DNA of 64,000 bases from Dryocola sp. LX212 (GTDB lineage Bacteria > Pseudomonadota > Gammaproteobacteria > Enterobacterales > Enterobacteriaceae), in contig CP167917.1 of NCBI GenBank assembly GCA_041504365.1, positions 186,001 to 250,000 of the forward strand. Direction: 5' to 3'. Both the position numbers and the translations under genes were made by a program. The notes beneath the pieces are model-generated. The model did not search any database, had not been told where the DNA came from, and saw nothing but the letters and a program-made list of their open reading frames with translations. This document shows, one piece after another, positions 53,225 to 61,739 of this stretch (positions are counted from its first letter, which is position 1; each line of letters starts with the position of its first letter).

Positions 53225-55641
53225 AGTGTGCTGACTATTTTTGGCTACGCTCCACTGGATTTTCCATAGACCACATTCTGCATCTGACGCCCGTGGCGTT
53301 GATCGCTCCACTCCGTGATTTCACTGGCTTACTTGTACGGCGTGAAGAGCTGTCGACGCGTCTGGAGAAACAGGCTTTGGACTGTGGCGAGGATCAATGC
53401 AAAAAGTTTTTACGCAAGCTTCAGGCTAAACAACCCCTGGCGGTGAGTGACTTGCCGCTTGCGCTACGAGCGCCTCTGGAAATTGATTTGCAACAATGGG
53501 ATCATCTCAACCAGTTGCTGGGAGAGCAGGAAGCCGACCTGCGTCAGCGCTTCACGGAAGGATGCGAGCAGACCCGCCAGAAGTTGATCGATTTTCTCTC
53601 TTCCCCGCAGGTGGCAGAGGCAATTTTTATCTCCAATCCAGATGCAGCCCAACGAATGACCGCATTAATTGCCGAACGTCATTGCGCCAATGACAGCCGC
53701 AAAAAACAGAAAATTCGTTTGGGCTGGAGCTATGCGCAACGTCTATGTACCAAAAATGATACCTGCAGCTTTTTTGGTCCAATTGGATGGGGGGCGTTCA
53801 GCGAGCAGCAATCTACCCGCGTGGTTGTGGACTGGCAGCCCGGTAATGGACTCAAACAAAGGCGTACTTTTTTTGAGAGCTGGTTGATTCAGCGGCTGGT
53901 AGAAAAGATTAATCAATGCTGCCCTCAACTCTCACTGCTGCCTCTACGGCTGAATGCGGGCTGTCATTTGCAGCAGGACATTCTCTATTACCCTCTGGAG
54001 AAATCGCGGCAACTGACAGGTCAGGTACTTGAACTACTGACCGAAATCATCGCTACCCCCGGTATTACCACTGCGCAATTAAGCACCCCCCCGGCTGGGC
54101 TGGTGGAAAGCCTTGTGGCGTCTCGCGTGCTTGACCAGGGTTTTGAAATAGCCCCAGGAGCAGCAGAGCCGCTTGAACAACTACTTCAGCAAATGGATGA
54201 GGCGTCTTTACCCGCACATTTTATTTGCCACTGGCAGGCGGTCTTCCAGCAGGCACAGCGTTTAAGGGATCAGTATGCTGGTGGCGATCTTACGCAGCGG
54301 CAATCCTCGCTTGATGCTTTAAACCAATTGTTTAGCGATGCGGGCGTTTCTTTGCAGCGTGAGAGCGGCAAGATGTACGTTGGGCGCTATCCCATCTACG
54401 AAGACTGCGCCAGTGAGAGTGTAGTGACGTTCAGTCGTGACCTGCAACGGCATCTGGAGCGTGATTTCTCAGGTTTGATGGCTATTTATACCTGGCTTAC
54501 CCGCGCCAGTGGAGCCTTACTACATGAAGCCTGGCTGGCTGTGTATCAGCGGCAAGCAGCTAATCATCCTGCGGGGGTGAGTTTGCTGGCTTTGCTACAC
54601 CACCTGAATGCGCAGCAGGCTGTAACTCAGCACGCTATTCAGAAAAAGCTCCTCACCATGCTGGAAACTGCCTGGCAGCCTGTGCTGGCATCAGCGCAGG
54701 GTAAGGAAGTGGTGCTTGATGAAGCGGTTCTGCATGGCGTAGTGGAACGCCTTTATTTGCTTTGTCCCCTGGCCGGTGAGTTTTCTGTCTTTGGTGATAG
54801 CTTCCATTCGCCCGATATTATGCTGGCGGCCACTGACAATCACGCCTTGAACCGTGGGGAGTTCACATTGGTTCTCGGGGAAACACATCCCGCCGTTCAT
54901 ACTCTTAGCCAGCCGGTTGCCGCACCGTTCAGCCCGTTTAATGCCGAAATTGCGCAGCATGTCAGTTTGTTGATGGGCCGCTCCCGTTTAATCCTCGCTG
55001 ATTCACCCCAAAGCTATCAGCGTTCGCATATTGACTGGCCTTTGGTTGAACGCTACAGCCAATTGATATTACCTGGCGGTGGCGGCTGTGTTGCGCATGA
55101 GCGCCGTTATCCGATAGGACGAGCGAAGGTTACTGTACGGGAAGGGCGCTTGTGGGTAGTTGATAGCCAAAATGCCTTCGATGAAGATTTGCTATGCGTT
55201 TACGGCAGCGCATTGCATCGTCTGGTATTTGAACTGGCTCATGACGTTGTGCCACGCCACGAAAAACGCAGAATACGCTTCAACCAGACTATCTATAAGC
55301 GGCAAACCTGGGTTTTCGCGCAATCTCAGTGGCCTTCCCCGGAAGCTGATGATTTCCATGCCTTTGTCGGTTGGCGCTGTTGGCAACAAAGCCATAGCCT
55401 GCCTCGTTGGGTATTTATCAAGTGCGATAGCGAACCAAAACCTCTGTTTATTGATTTCGATAACCCCCTGGCTATCGATGCTTTGACAACCGTACTCAAA
55501 AAAGCGCAGCGCATACAGGTGTCGGAAATGCTTCCGGCACCCGATCAGCTGTGGCTAAACGATGCCCGTGGGCGGGTATGTTGCGAAATCAGAACGACAT
55601 TTTCTTTACCAGAACGCAAGGCGGCCGATGATGCAAAATGA
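53221..55641 (+). CDS. tglB: LanB-like peptide aminoacyl-tRNA ligase (TglB/PEARL type)
   Basis: The protein has 806 residues, the length of the glutamylation-domain-only lantibiotic dehydratases. Diagnostic segments are RLCTKNDTCSFFGPIGWGAF (about 174-193, the usual R-x-x-x-K...T-P-F/FG...G signature) and the C-terminal LPRWVFIKCDSEPKPLFIDF, followed by VSEMLPAPDQLWLNDARG and CEIRTTF. There is no SpaB_C elimination domain, in this protein or as a separate gene, and no LanC. This matches PEARLs, which use aminoacyl-tRNA to extend the C-terminus of a scaffold peptide; TglB adds cysteine. Which amino acid is used here cannot be read from sequence. Confidence 0.85.
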   Translation: MKCADYFWLRSTGFSIDHILHLTPVALIAPLRDFTGLLVRREELSTRLEKQALDCGEDQCKKFLRKLQAKQPLAVSDLPLALRAPLEIDLQQWDHLNQLLGEQEADLRQRFTEGCEQTRQKLIDFLSSPQVAEAIFISNPDAAQRMTALIAERHCANDSRKKQKIRLGWSYAQRLCTKNDTCSFFGPIGWGAFSEQQSTRVVVDWQPGNGLKQRRTFFESWLIQRLVEKINQCCPQLSLLPLRLNAGCHLQQDILYYPLEKSRQLTGQVLELLTEIIATPGITTAQLSTPPAGLVESLVASRVLDQGFEIAPGAAEPLEQLLQQMDEASLPAHFICHWQAVFQQAQRLRDQYAGGDLTQRQSSLDALNQLFSDAGVSLQRESGKMYVGRYPIYEDCASESVVTFSRDLQRHLERDFSGLMAIYTWLTRASGALLHEAWLAVYQRQAANHPAGVSLLALLHHLNAQQAVTQHAIQKKLLTMLETAWQPVLASAQGKEVVLDEAVLHGVVERLYLLCPLAGEFSVFGDSFHSPDIMLAATDNHALNRGEFTLVLGETHPAVHTLSQPVAAPFSPFNAEIAQHVSLLMGRSRLILADSPQSYQRSHIDWPLVERYSQLILPGGGGCVAHERRYPIGRAKVTVREGRLWVVDSQNAFDEDLLCVYGSALHRLVFELAHDVVPRHEKRRIRFNQTIYKRQTWVFAQSQWPSPEADDFHAFVGWRCWQQSHSLPRWVFIKCDSEPKPLFIDFDNPLAIDALTTVLKKAQRIQVSEMLPAPDQLWLNDARGRVCCEIRTTFSLPERKAADDAK

Positions 55642-56908
55642 TCCACTAGCAGTAGAGGAAGCTGTACAGCAGGCAAAGCAAAGTTTTGCGATGTTGTTTT
55701 TGACCATTTTTATTCCGTTTGGCATGGGGCATTTCATCTCTTACCTTTTCAGGACCGTCAATGCGGTTATTTATAGCGATCTGGCTTCTTCGCTGCATCT
55801 GCCAGCACAAAGTATGGGATTACTGACGGGCGCATATTTCCTGACATTCGCTGCCGCACAAATTCCGCTGGGCGTGATGCTTGACCGCTATGGCCCACGT
55901 TCAGTGCAAAGCCCGATGCTGTTGATAGCAGCCGCTGGGTCGGTGATTTTTGCGCTTTCGCATTCTGAAATAGGATTGATTATCGGGCGGGGTTTGATTG
56001 GCCTTGGGGTTGCCGGATCGCTAATGAGTGCGATTAAAGCTTGCTCAATCTGGTTGCCTGTAGAACGTCTTCCTCTGAGCACCGCCTGTTTGTTATCCGT
56101 CGGTGGTTTGGGGGCGATGGCCTCTACCGCGCCGATTCAAATCCTGATGCACTGGATGAGCTGGCGGGAGGTTTTTTTATTGCTGGCGGCTTTGACGCTG
56201 GCTGTCAGCCTGGTTATCCACTGCACCGTACGTCGTGATTACACACCGAAAAACACCCGGCTTCACGATATGTCGTTGGCGGTGGTCAGTTTGTATCGTT
56301 CGTGGACCTTCTGGCGTCTGGCGCTCTACTCGGTTTTCGCTCACGCAACCTATATGGCGATTCTGGCGTTATGGATGGGTCCCTGGCTGCGCGACGTGGC
56401 CGGGCTGAACGAGGTGCAGATGGCAACCGTGTTGATGTACGGGACGGTCGCTATGGTGGCTGGCTCTTTGAGCTTTGGCTGGTTGACGGACTCTCTGCGA
56501 AAATTTGGTGTGCAGCCGATTATGATTTGCGGCACTGGCGTATGTATTTTCGTTTTTTTCCAGGCTCTGATGATAAGTGGTATGCCGGTTCCTCCATGGC
56601 TTATCGCCGTAGGGTTCAGCTTTTTTGGCACGTCTACCACCATGAATTACGCCATTGTGGCACAGTCCGTCTCCCCGGAACTTGCCGGGCGAGTCAGTTC
56701 TTCCTTTAACCTTGTCGTGTTTGTGCTGGCGTTTATAGTGCAATGGATTGTTGGCGGAGTCATTGGCCACTGGCAGAGCATTAATGACAGTTATCCCGCA
56801 GTAGCTTACCAGTGGTCGCTTGGGTTGCTGATTGTGTTGCAATTGCCTGGCCTGTTGCTGTGGCTCACTTTTAAACCGTGGCGTAGAGAGCAACTGCTGA
56901 CACGTTAG
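55628..56908 (+). CDS. MFS transporter, probable product exporter of the tgl-like cluster
   Basis: The product has 426 residues from the ATG at 55628 (MMQNDPLAVEEAVQQAKQSF), which overlaps the ligase gene by 14 bases; AAGG lies eight bases upstream. Twelve membrane segments are visible, with loop 2-3 motif GVMLDRYGPRSVQ and AGSLSFGWLTDSLRKFG in the second half. It is the last gene of the operon and most simply exports the small-molecule product; import of a precursor is the alternative. Confidence 0.8.
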   Translation: MMQNDPLAVEEAVQQAKQSFAMLFLTIFIPFGMGHFISYLFRTVNAVIYSDLASSLHLPAQSMGLLTGAYFLTFAAAQIPLGVMLDRYGPRSVQSPMLLIAAAGSVIFALSHSEIGLIIGRGLIGLGVAGSLMSAIKACSIWLPVERLPLSTACLLSVGGLGAMASTAPIQILMHWMSWREVFLLLAALTLAVSLVIHCTVRRDYTPKNTRLHDMSLAVVSLYRSWTFWRLALYSVFAHATYMAILALWMGPWLRDVAGLNEVQMATVLMYGTVAMVAGSLSFGWLTDSLRKFGVQPIMICGTGVCIFVFFQALMISGMPVPPWLIAVGFSFFGTSTTMNYAIVAQSVSPELAGRVSSSFNLVVFVLAFIVQWIVGGVIGHWQSINDSYPAVAYQWSLGLLIVLQLPGLLLWLTFKPWRREQLLTR

Positions 56909-57072
56909 TTTTGCCGGGAATAAGGTCTTTTTACCAACGGGTCATTGACGAACTCGCGGCGATTACCTTCGTGCGAGACTGCGGCGAAAACAATGAAAGC
57001 GTGATTGCCTGCCCGGCAAGCGAGCTGCCGAAAATATTCCCCCAGGGCCTGTAACCCTGAGGGACGAGGGGA

Positions 57073-58131
57073 TTAACCCGGTAAGCGGCTCTTTGGCCGC
57101 CCAGGGCCGAGCAGAATCGCCAGCTTGGCCCCGCCTTTCGTTGTTTCCATCAGGATTTTACAGACGCTGGTCAGCGGCACGGAGAGCAGCATGCCCACCG
57201 GGCCGAGCAGCCAGCCCCAGAACAGCAGCGAGAGAAACACCACGAAGGTGGACATCCCGAGGCCGCGGCCCATCATGCGCGGCTCCACGATATTCCCCAG
57301 CACCATATGCACGACGAGGAACAGCACGCCGACCATGATCATTTCGTAGGTGCCGTTGAAAAGGAAGGCCTGAAACATCGGCGGTATGGCGGAAATCACC
57401 GAACCGATATTCGGGATGTAATTAAGCAGGAAGCCCAGCACGCCCCACATCAGCGCGAACTGCACGTCGAGCAGCGCAAGCCCCGCCCAGATGATCGCAC
57501 CCGTCCACAGGCTGATTAAGGTTTTCAGCGCCAGATAATGCGTTACGCCTTTCAGCGCGCGGTGCAGGCCGGCGATATGAATTTGCGGATTGGAGAGCGC
57601 GAAGCGCAGCTTGTAAGGGACGTGGCGTACTTCGAAAAGCATGAACACGACGGTCATCACCAGCAGCAGGATGCTCGCCATCGCGCCGGAAAAGCCCGTC
57701 ATCATCGTGGTGGCGAAGGCCATCACTTTCTCAGAATCCATGCGCTGCAGCATGCGTTCGGGCGACAGGCGCAGATGCATGAAAGGCACCATCCTCTCAA
57801 TCTCCAGTACCTTTTGCGTCAGCACCTTGTTGTACTTCGGCAGCAGCTCCATGAAGTCGCTCATCGACGCGGCCAGCACGCCGATCAGCATGGTGAGCAC
57901 GACAAGCATCACGAACACGACGATGGAAATCGCCAGCGGGCGGTTCACCCCACGGCGAATAAACCAGGTCACCAGCGGGTTGAGCACGATGGCAAAAAAC
58001 AGCGCCAGAAGCAGCTGGACGATGATATCTGCCGCCGCGTGAATGCCCGCGAGAATAATCACCAGAGCAGAGAGTTTTAACAGGATGTGTAGCCCGACTT
58101 TATCTGCTTCCGGGGTGGGCAGGGTGCGCAT
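57073..58131 (-). CDS. yhhT: AI-2E/PerM family permease YhhT
   Basis: The start at 58131 (MRTLPTPEADKVGLHILLKLS) gives 352 residues, against 349 in E. coli YhhT; the frame extends ten residues further upstream. The match is near-complete, including AGIHAAADIIVQLLLALFFA, PERMLQRMDSEKV and the end ILLGPGRPKSRLPG. It belongs to the PF01594 family of eight-span membrane proteins; the transported substrate is unknown. E. coli has yhhS between yhhT and dcrB; that gene is missing here. Confidence 0.94.
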   Translation of the reverse strand: MRTLPTPEADKVGLHILLKLSALVIILAGIHAAADIIVQLLLALFFAIVLNPLVTWFIRRGVNRPLAISIVVFVMLVVLTMLIGVLAASMSDFMELLPKYNKVLTQKVLEIERMVPFMHLRLSPERMLQRMDSEKVMAFATTMMTGFSGAMASILLLVMTVVFMLFEVRHVPYKLRFALSNPQIHIAGLHRALKGVTHYLALKTLISLWTGAIIWAGLALLDVQFALMWGVLGFLLNYIPNIGSVISAIPPMFQAFLFNGTYEMIMVGVLFLVVHMVLGNIVEPRMMGRGLGMSTFVVFLSLLFWGWLLGPVGMLLSVPLTSVCKILMETTKGGAKLAILLGPGRPKSRLPG

Positions 58132-58218
58132 GGAGGATTCCTTTCTGTGATCGATCTTCATAGTGTAGCGGTTCGTTTGTATCCTACGCAGAGGGGGTGT
58201 CTGAAAGTCCTGATTTCA

Positions 58219-58256
58219 GGCAAAAAAAACGGCCCCCGATGGTAACCGGAGGCCGT
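58219..58256 (-). terminator. Terminator of dcrB
   Basis: On the minus strand ACGGCCTCCGG, loop TTACCAT, CGGGGGCCGT followed by eight T residues forms a strong hairpin 18 bases after the dcrB stop. Confidence 0.85.
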
Positions 58257-58273
58257 GCTACACCCGCAAAACC

Positions 58274-58831
58274 TTATTTGATGGTGATGGTATTGATGAT
58301 GTTCTCAGCGGCGGACTGCGCTTTCTGCTGATCGTCAGCCGGAAGGGTGATCTGCATGGTCAGCAGCTTGTTGTCTACTTTGCTCAGAATGACTGAAGAG
58401 TAGGCAGTCTGCCCTTTCGCAGAGATAACGGTGTCGAGCTGCTGCAGCGTATGGCCTTTAACCTCGACGGATTTGTTGGTGACGACCTGCAGCTGCGGGT
58501 CGCGCGCGCGCTGCTGATCTTCCAGACGTTTTGTCAGCGCAGCCAGGTCATCCGGGCTGTTATCGCCCACGATCACAATCACGGCTTTCTGGCCCGTGGC
58601 GTCCGAATAGACATGCATATTGTTAGTCTGTGTGCCTAATTTTCCGCTCTGGTCGGTCATATCCGCAGGCAGCGCAAAGCTCAGCTTGCCGTCCAGCAGG
58701 GTTACCGGCTGGCCGCTGGCGTTACTCTCCGCCGCAGCGCCTTCGGTCGGGGTTTTGGTGTCGTTGTTGTCGCAGGCAGCAAGACCCAGCACCAGCAGGC
58801 CGATACCGACATATTTTACCAGGTTACGCAT
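58274..58831 (-). CDS. dcrB: Lipoprotein DcrB
   Basis: This 185-residue protein has a lipoprotein signal peptide: [12 protein letters not shown], with the lipidated cysteine at residue 20. The remainder ([28 protein letters not shown]) matches DcrB, an envelope protein needed for phage C1/C6 infection and linked to lipoprotein maturation in E. coli. The gene is monocistronic with a terminator behind it. Confidence 0.95.
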   Translation of the reverse strand: MRNLVKYVGIGLLVLGLAACDNNDTKTPTEGAAAESNASGQPVTLLDGKLSFALPADMTDQSGKLGTQTNNMHVYSDATGQKAVIVIVGDNSPDDLAALTKRLEDQQRARDPQLQVVTNKSVEVKGHTLQQLDTVISAKGQTAYSSVILSKVDNKLLTMQITLPADDQQKAQSAAENIINTITIK

Positions 58832-58904
58832 GACATCTTCCTTTAATGTTAACTAGCCATTGAGGCCGATCTCAGCATCTTAGCATAAGATAATTCAGTC
58901 ACGG

Positions 58905-59570
58905 TCAACCCGGCTGTAACGACGACATTTCAGATTTATCCGCCAGGCGTTTCATCAGCATATTCAGCAGTACGCCGTACATCGGCAGGAAGAACACTAA
59001 ACTGATTAATACCTTGAAGCAGTAATCAACGATGGCGATCTCCACCCAGTGCTGGGCCATAAACGCGTCCGGGCTGCGCCAGAAGGCGATAAAGAAGAAG
59101 GAGAGCGTGTCGCTGACGTTGCCAAACAGCGTAGAGGCCGTTGGCGCAAGCCACCAGCGGCGGCTCTGACGCAGGCGGTTAAACACGTGGACGTCGAGGA
59201 TCTGGCCCAGCGCGTAGGCCATAAAACTCGCGGCGGCGATGCGGGCGACGAACAGGTTAAAGTGCGTCAGCGCTTCAAACCCTTGCCAGCTGCCCATATA
59301 GAACAGGGCGGAAATGCCGTAGGAGATAATCAGCGCGGGCATCATCACCGCGAAGATGATACGGCGTGCTAAGGGCGCGCCAAAAATTCGCACCGTCAGG
59401 TCGGTTGCCAGGAAGATGAACGGGAAGCTGAACGCGCCCCAGGTCGTATGGAAACCAAACACCGAAACGGGAAGCTGCACCAGGTAGTTGCTGGAGGTGA
59501 TCACCAGCAAATGGAATAGCGATAGCCAGAACAGCGCCTTTACGCGCTGAGTCGAAGTGAACTGCGTCAT
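58905..59570 (-). CDS. yhhQ: Queuosine precursor transporter YhhQ
   Basis: The 221 residues equal the E. coli length. Six membrane segments are visible. The VUT/PF02592 family motifs are GAFSFPFIFLATDLTVRIFG and the region LFGNVSDTLSFFFIAF. It imports 7-cyano-7-deazaguanine and 7-aminomethyl-7-deazaguanine for queuosine synthesis in tRNA. The start is MTQFTSTQRVKALFWLS. Confidence 0.94.
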   Translation of the reverse strand: MTQFTSTQRVKALFWLSLFHLLVITSSNYLVQLPVSVFGFHTTWGAFSFPFIFLATDLTVRIFGAPLARRIIFAVMMPALIISYGISALFYMGSWQGFEALTHFNLFVARIAAASFMAYALGQILDVHVFNRLRQSRRWWLAPTASTLFGNVSDTLSFFFIAFWRSPDAFMAQHWVEIAIVDYCFKVLISLVFFLPMYGVLLNMLMKRLADKSEMSSLQPG

Positions 59571-59758
59571 TTTTTAGCCTTTTTAGTGAATGGGGTGAGG
59601 GAACCCAGTAAACAATGTCTGCCAGCAAGCTGGACGGCGGGCATGATACTGCGTTAGCCCCGCTTTGCAACGGTTAATTTTAGCGCAATCGTTAACGTCT
59701 CTTGCGCAGGAATTTACCAGGCGTAAACTAGCGCGGTTTTTAAAATGTGAGACCGACC

Positions 59759-60004
59759 ATGACCGATCTGTTTGCCAACCCCGACCACACGCTGGACGCC
59801 CTCGGCCTGCGCTGCCCCGAGCCGGTAATGATGGTGCGCAAAACCGTGCGCAATATGCAGACGGGTGAAACGCTGCTGGTTATCGCCGACGACCCGGCCA
59901 CCACGCGCGATATTCCCGGTTTCTGCCGCTTTATGGAGCACGAACTGCTCGCGCAGCACGTCGAATCATTGCCTTATCGCTATCTGCTGCGCAAAGGCCA
60001 GTAA
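59759..60004 (+). CDS. tusA: Sulfur carrier protein TusA
   Basis: The 81 residues equal the E. coli length (start [23 protein letters not shown]). The CPxP-type motif RCPEP contains the persulfide-carrying cysteine (Cys19). It moves sulfur from IscS to TusBCD-E for the 2-thio group of tRNA wobble uridine. It is divergent from yhhQ. Confidence 0.96.
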   Translation: MTDLFANPDHTLDALGLRCPEPVMMVRKTVRNMQTGETLLVIADDPATTRDIPGFCRFMEHELLAQHVESLPYRYLLRKGQ

Positions 60005-60198
60005 TCTCTGTCGGCCCTGTGCGCCAGCGCAGGGTTTTGAACCTTCTTTGCATCATTCCTGAACTCTTGTTTCAGATATTGTCGCTTTTGTGAAGTGCTT
60101 CACCTCCGCTTTTTCCCCCGTGGTCTAGTTTTTATTCGTCAAACTAAAACATTGTTTTAATTCTTACCTCCCTTACCTATATCTGCTGGAGCGACACG

Positions 60199-61182
60199 AT
60201 GAAGAAGACTTTACTGCCTGCTTTTGCCGGCCTGTGCCTGTCCACCGCGACGCTGCTCTTTGCGCAGGCCGGTTACGCGCAAGTGATCAAAGCCGCCGAC
60301 GTCCACCCTGAAGGGTACCCGAACGTAGTTGCCGTTCAGCACATGGGCGAAAAGCTTAAAAAAGAGACCAACGGCGAGCTGGAGATTAAAGTCTTCCCAA
60401 GCGGCGTGCTGGGCGATGAAAAGCAGATGATTGAGCAGGCGCAGATGGGCGCAATTGACATGATTCGCGTCTCTATGGCTCCGGTTGCCGCTATTTTGCC
60501 CGACGTTGAGGTCTTTACCCTGCCGTACGTCTTTCGCGATGAAGACCATATGCATAAAGTCATCGACGGCGATCTCGGCAAGCAAATTGGCGACAAGCTC
60601 ACCGCTAACCCGAAGTCCCGCCTGGTGTTCCTCGGCTGGATGGACTCCGGCACGCGTAACCTGATAACCAAAAAACCGGTCGTGAAGCCGGAAGATCTGA
60701 AGGGGATGAAAATCCGCGTGCAGGGCAGCCCGGTTGCGCTGGCAACGCTGAAAGACATGGGGGCTAACTCCGTGGCGATGGGCGTTAGCGAGGTTTACAG
60801 CGGTATGCAGACCGGTGTTATCGACGGCGCGGAAAACAACCCGCCAACGTTCATTGCCCACAACTACATGCCGGTGGCGAAAAACTACACCTTAAGCGGC
60901 CACTTCATCACCCCAGAAATGCTGCTCTATTCGAAGGTGAAGTGGGACAAGCTGAGCGCCGACGACCAGCAGAAAATCCTCAAGCTTGCCCGCGAAGCGC
61001 AGATGGAACAGCGCGAGCTGTGGAATGCCTACAACAAACAGGCCCTGGATAAAATGAAGGCTGGCGGCGTGCAGTTCCACGAAATCGACAAGGCCTGGTT
61101 CGTGAAGGCGACCGAGCCGGTCCGCAAACAGTACGGCGACAAGCATCAGGAACTGATGAAAGCCATTGCTGACGTCCAGTAA
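60199..61182 (+). CDS. TRAP transporter substrate-binding protein (DctP family)
   Basis: This 327-residue protein has a signal peptide of about 27 residues (cleavage after FAQAGYAQ). DctP family traits are HMGEKLKKETNGELEIKVFPSGVLGDEKQMIEQAQMGAIDM in pieces, and the ligand arginine region GTRNLITKKPVVKPEDLKGMKIRVQ. It captures an organic acid in the periplasm for the DctQM membrane pair encoded next. The ligand cannot be told from sequence; C4-dicarboxylates and sugar acids are usual. GGAGCG precedes the ATG. Confidence 0.9.
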   Translation: MKKTLLPAFAGLCLSTATLLFAQAGYAQVIKAADVHPEGYPNVVAVQHMGEKLKKETNGELEIKVFPSGVLGDEKQMIEQAQMGAIDMIRVSMAPVAAILPDVEVFTLPYVFRDEDHMHKVIDGDLGKQIGDKLTANPKSRLVFLGWMDSGTRNLITKKPVVKPEDLKGMKIRVQGSPVALATLKDMGANSVAMGVSEVYSGMQTGVIDGAENNPPTFIAHNYMPVAKNYTLSGHFITPEMLLYSKVKWDKLSADDQQKILKLAREAQMEQRELWNAYNKQALDKMKAGGVQFHEIDKAWFVKATEPVRKQYGDKHQELMKAIADVQ

Positions 61183-61212
61183 TTCTGACGCTAACGCTTT
61201 CGTGGAGGACGT

Positions 61213-61722
61213 ATGTCCCAAAGCTACTCAAACTGGATGGATAAAGTCTACCTGGCGGCGATGGTCGTCGCCGGTTTCTCCTTGCTTGTCATGACCATCA
61301 TTATTCCGATTGGGATTTTCTCGCGCTATGTGCTCAACCGTGGGGAGTCCTGGCCGGAGCCGGTGGCGATTATCTGCATGGTGACCTTTACGTTTATCGG
61401 CGCGGCGGTGAGCTACCGCGCAGGTTCGCATATTGCGGTAAACATGCTGACCGACCGGCTTCCAGCGGCGGCGCAGACGTTCTGCGCACGGGTGGTTGAC
61501 CTGCTGATGCTGCTGATTTCAGGCGTGATGCTTTATTACAGCTATTTCCTGTGTGCGGATCTGTGGGAGCAGCCGGTGGCCGAGTTCCCCATCCTGACTT
61601 CAGGGCAGACCTATCTGCCGCTGCCTGTTGGCGCGGTGTTGCTGATGTTGTTCGTTATCGAGCGGCTGCTGTTTGGTTCCCAGGAGAACCGACCGGTAGT
61701 GCTGCTGGGTAATCACGGTTAA
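61213..61722 (+). CDS. TRAP transporter small membrane subunit (DctQ family)
   Basis: The protein has 169 residues and four membrane helices, including the conserved IGIFSRYVLNRGESWPEPVAIICMVTFTFIGAAVSYR pattern of DctQ proteins. It lies 30 bases after the dctP-like gene, with GGAGG before the ATG. It forms the membrane complex with the large subunit encoded 17 bases downstream. Confidence 0.9.
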   Translation: MSQSYSNWMDKVYLAAMVVAGFSLLVMTIIIPIGIFSRYVLNRGESWPEPVAIICMVTFTFIGAAVSYRAGSHIAVNMLTDRLPAAAQTFCARVVDLLMLLISGVMLYYSYFLCADLWEQPVAEFPILTSGQTYLPLPVGAVLLMLFVIERLLFGSQENRPVVLLGNHG

Positions 61723-61739
61723 CGGCCAGGGGATCCAAA

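Noticed and set aside
53221-55641. Reading the LanB-like gene as part of a lanthipeptide or thiopeptide cluster
   Set aside because: No elimination (SpaB_C) domain, no LanC or cycloaddition enzyme, and the precursor lacks cysteine and a Ser/Thr-rich core; the scaffold-peptide ligase reading explains all neighbours.
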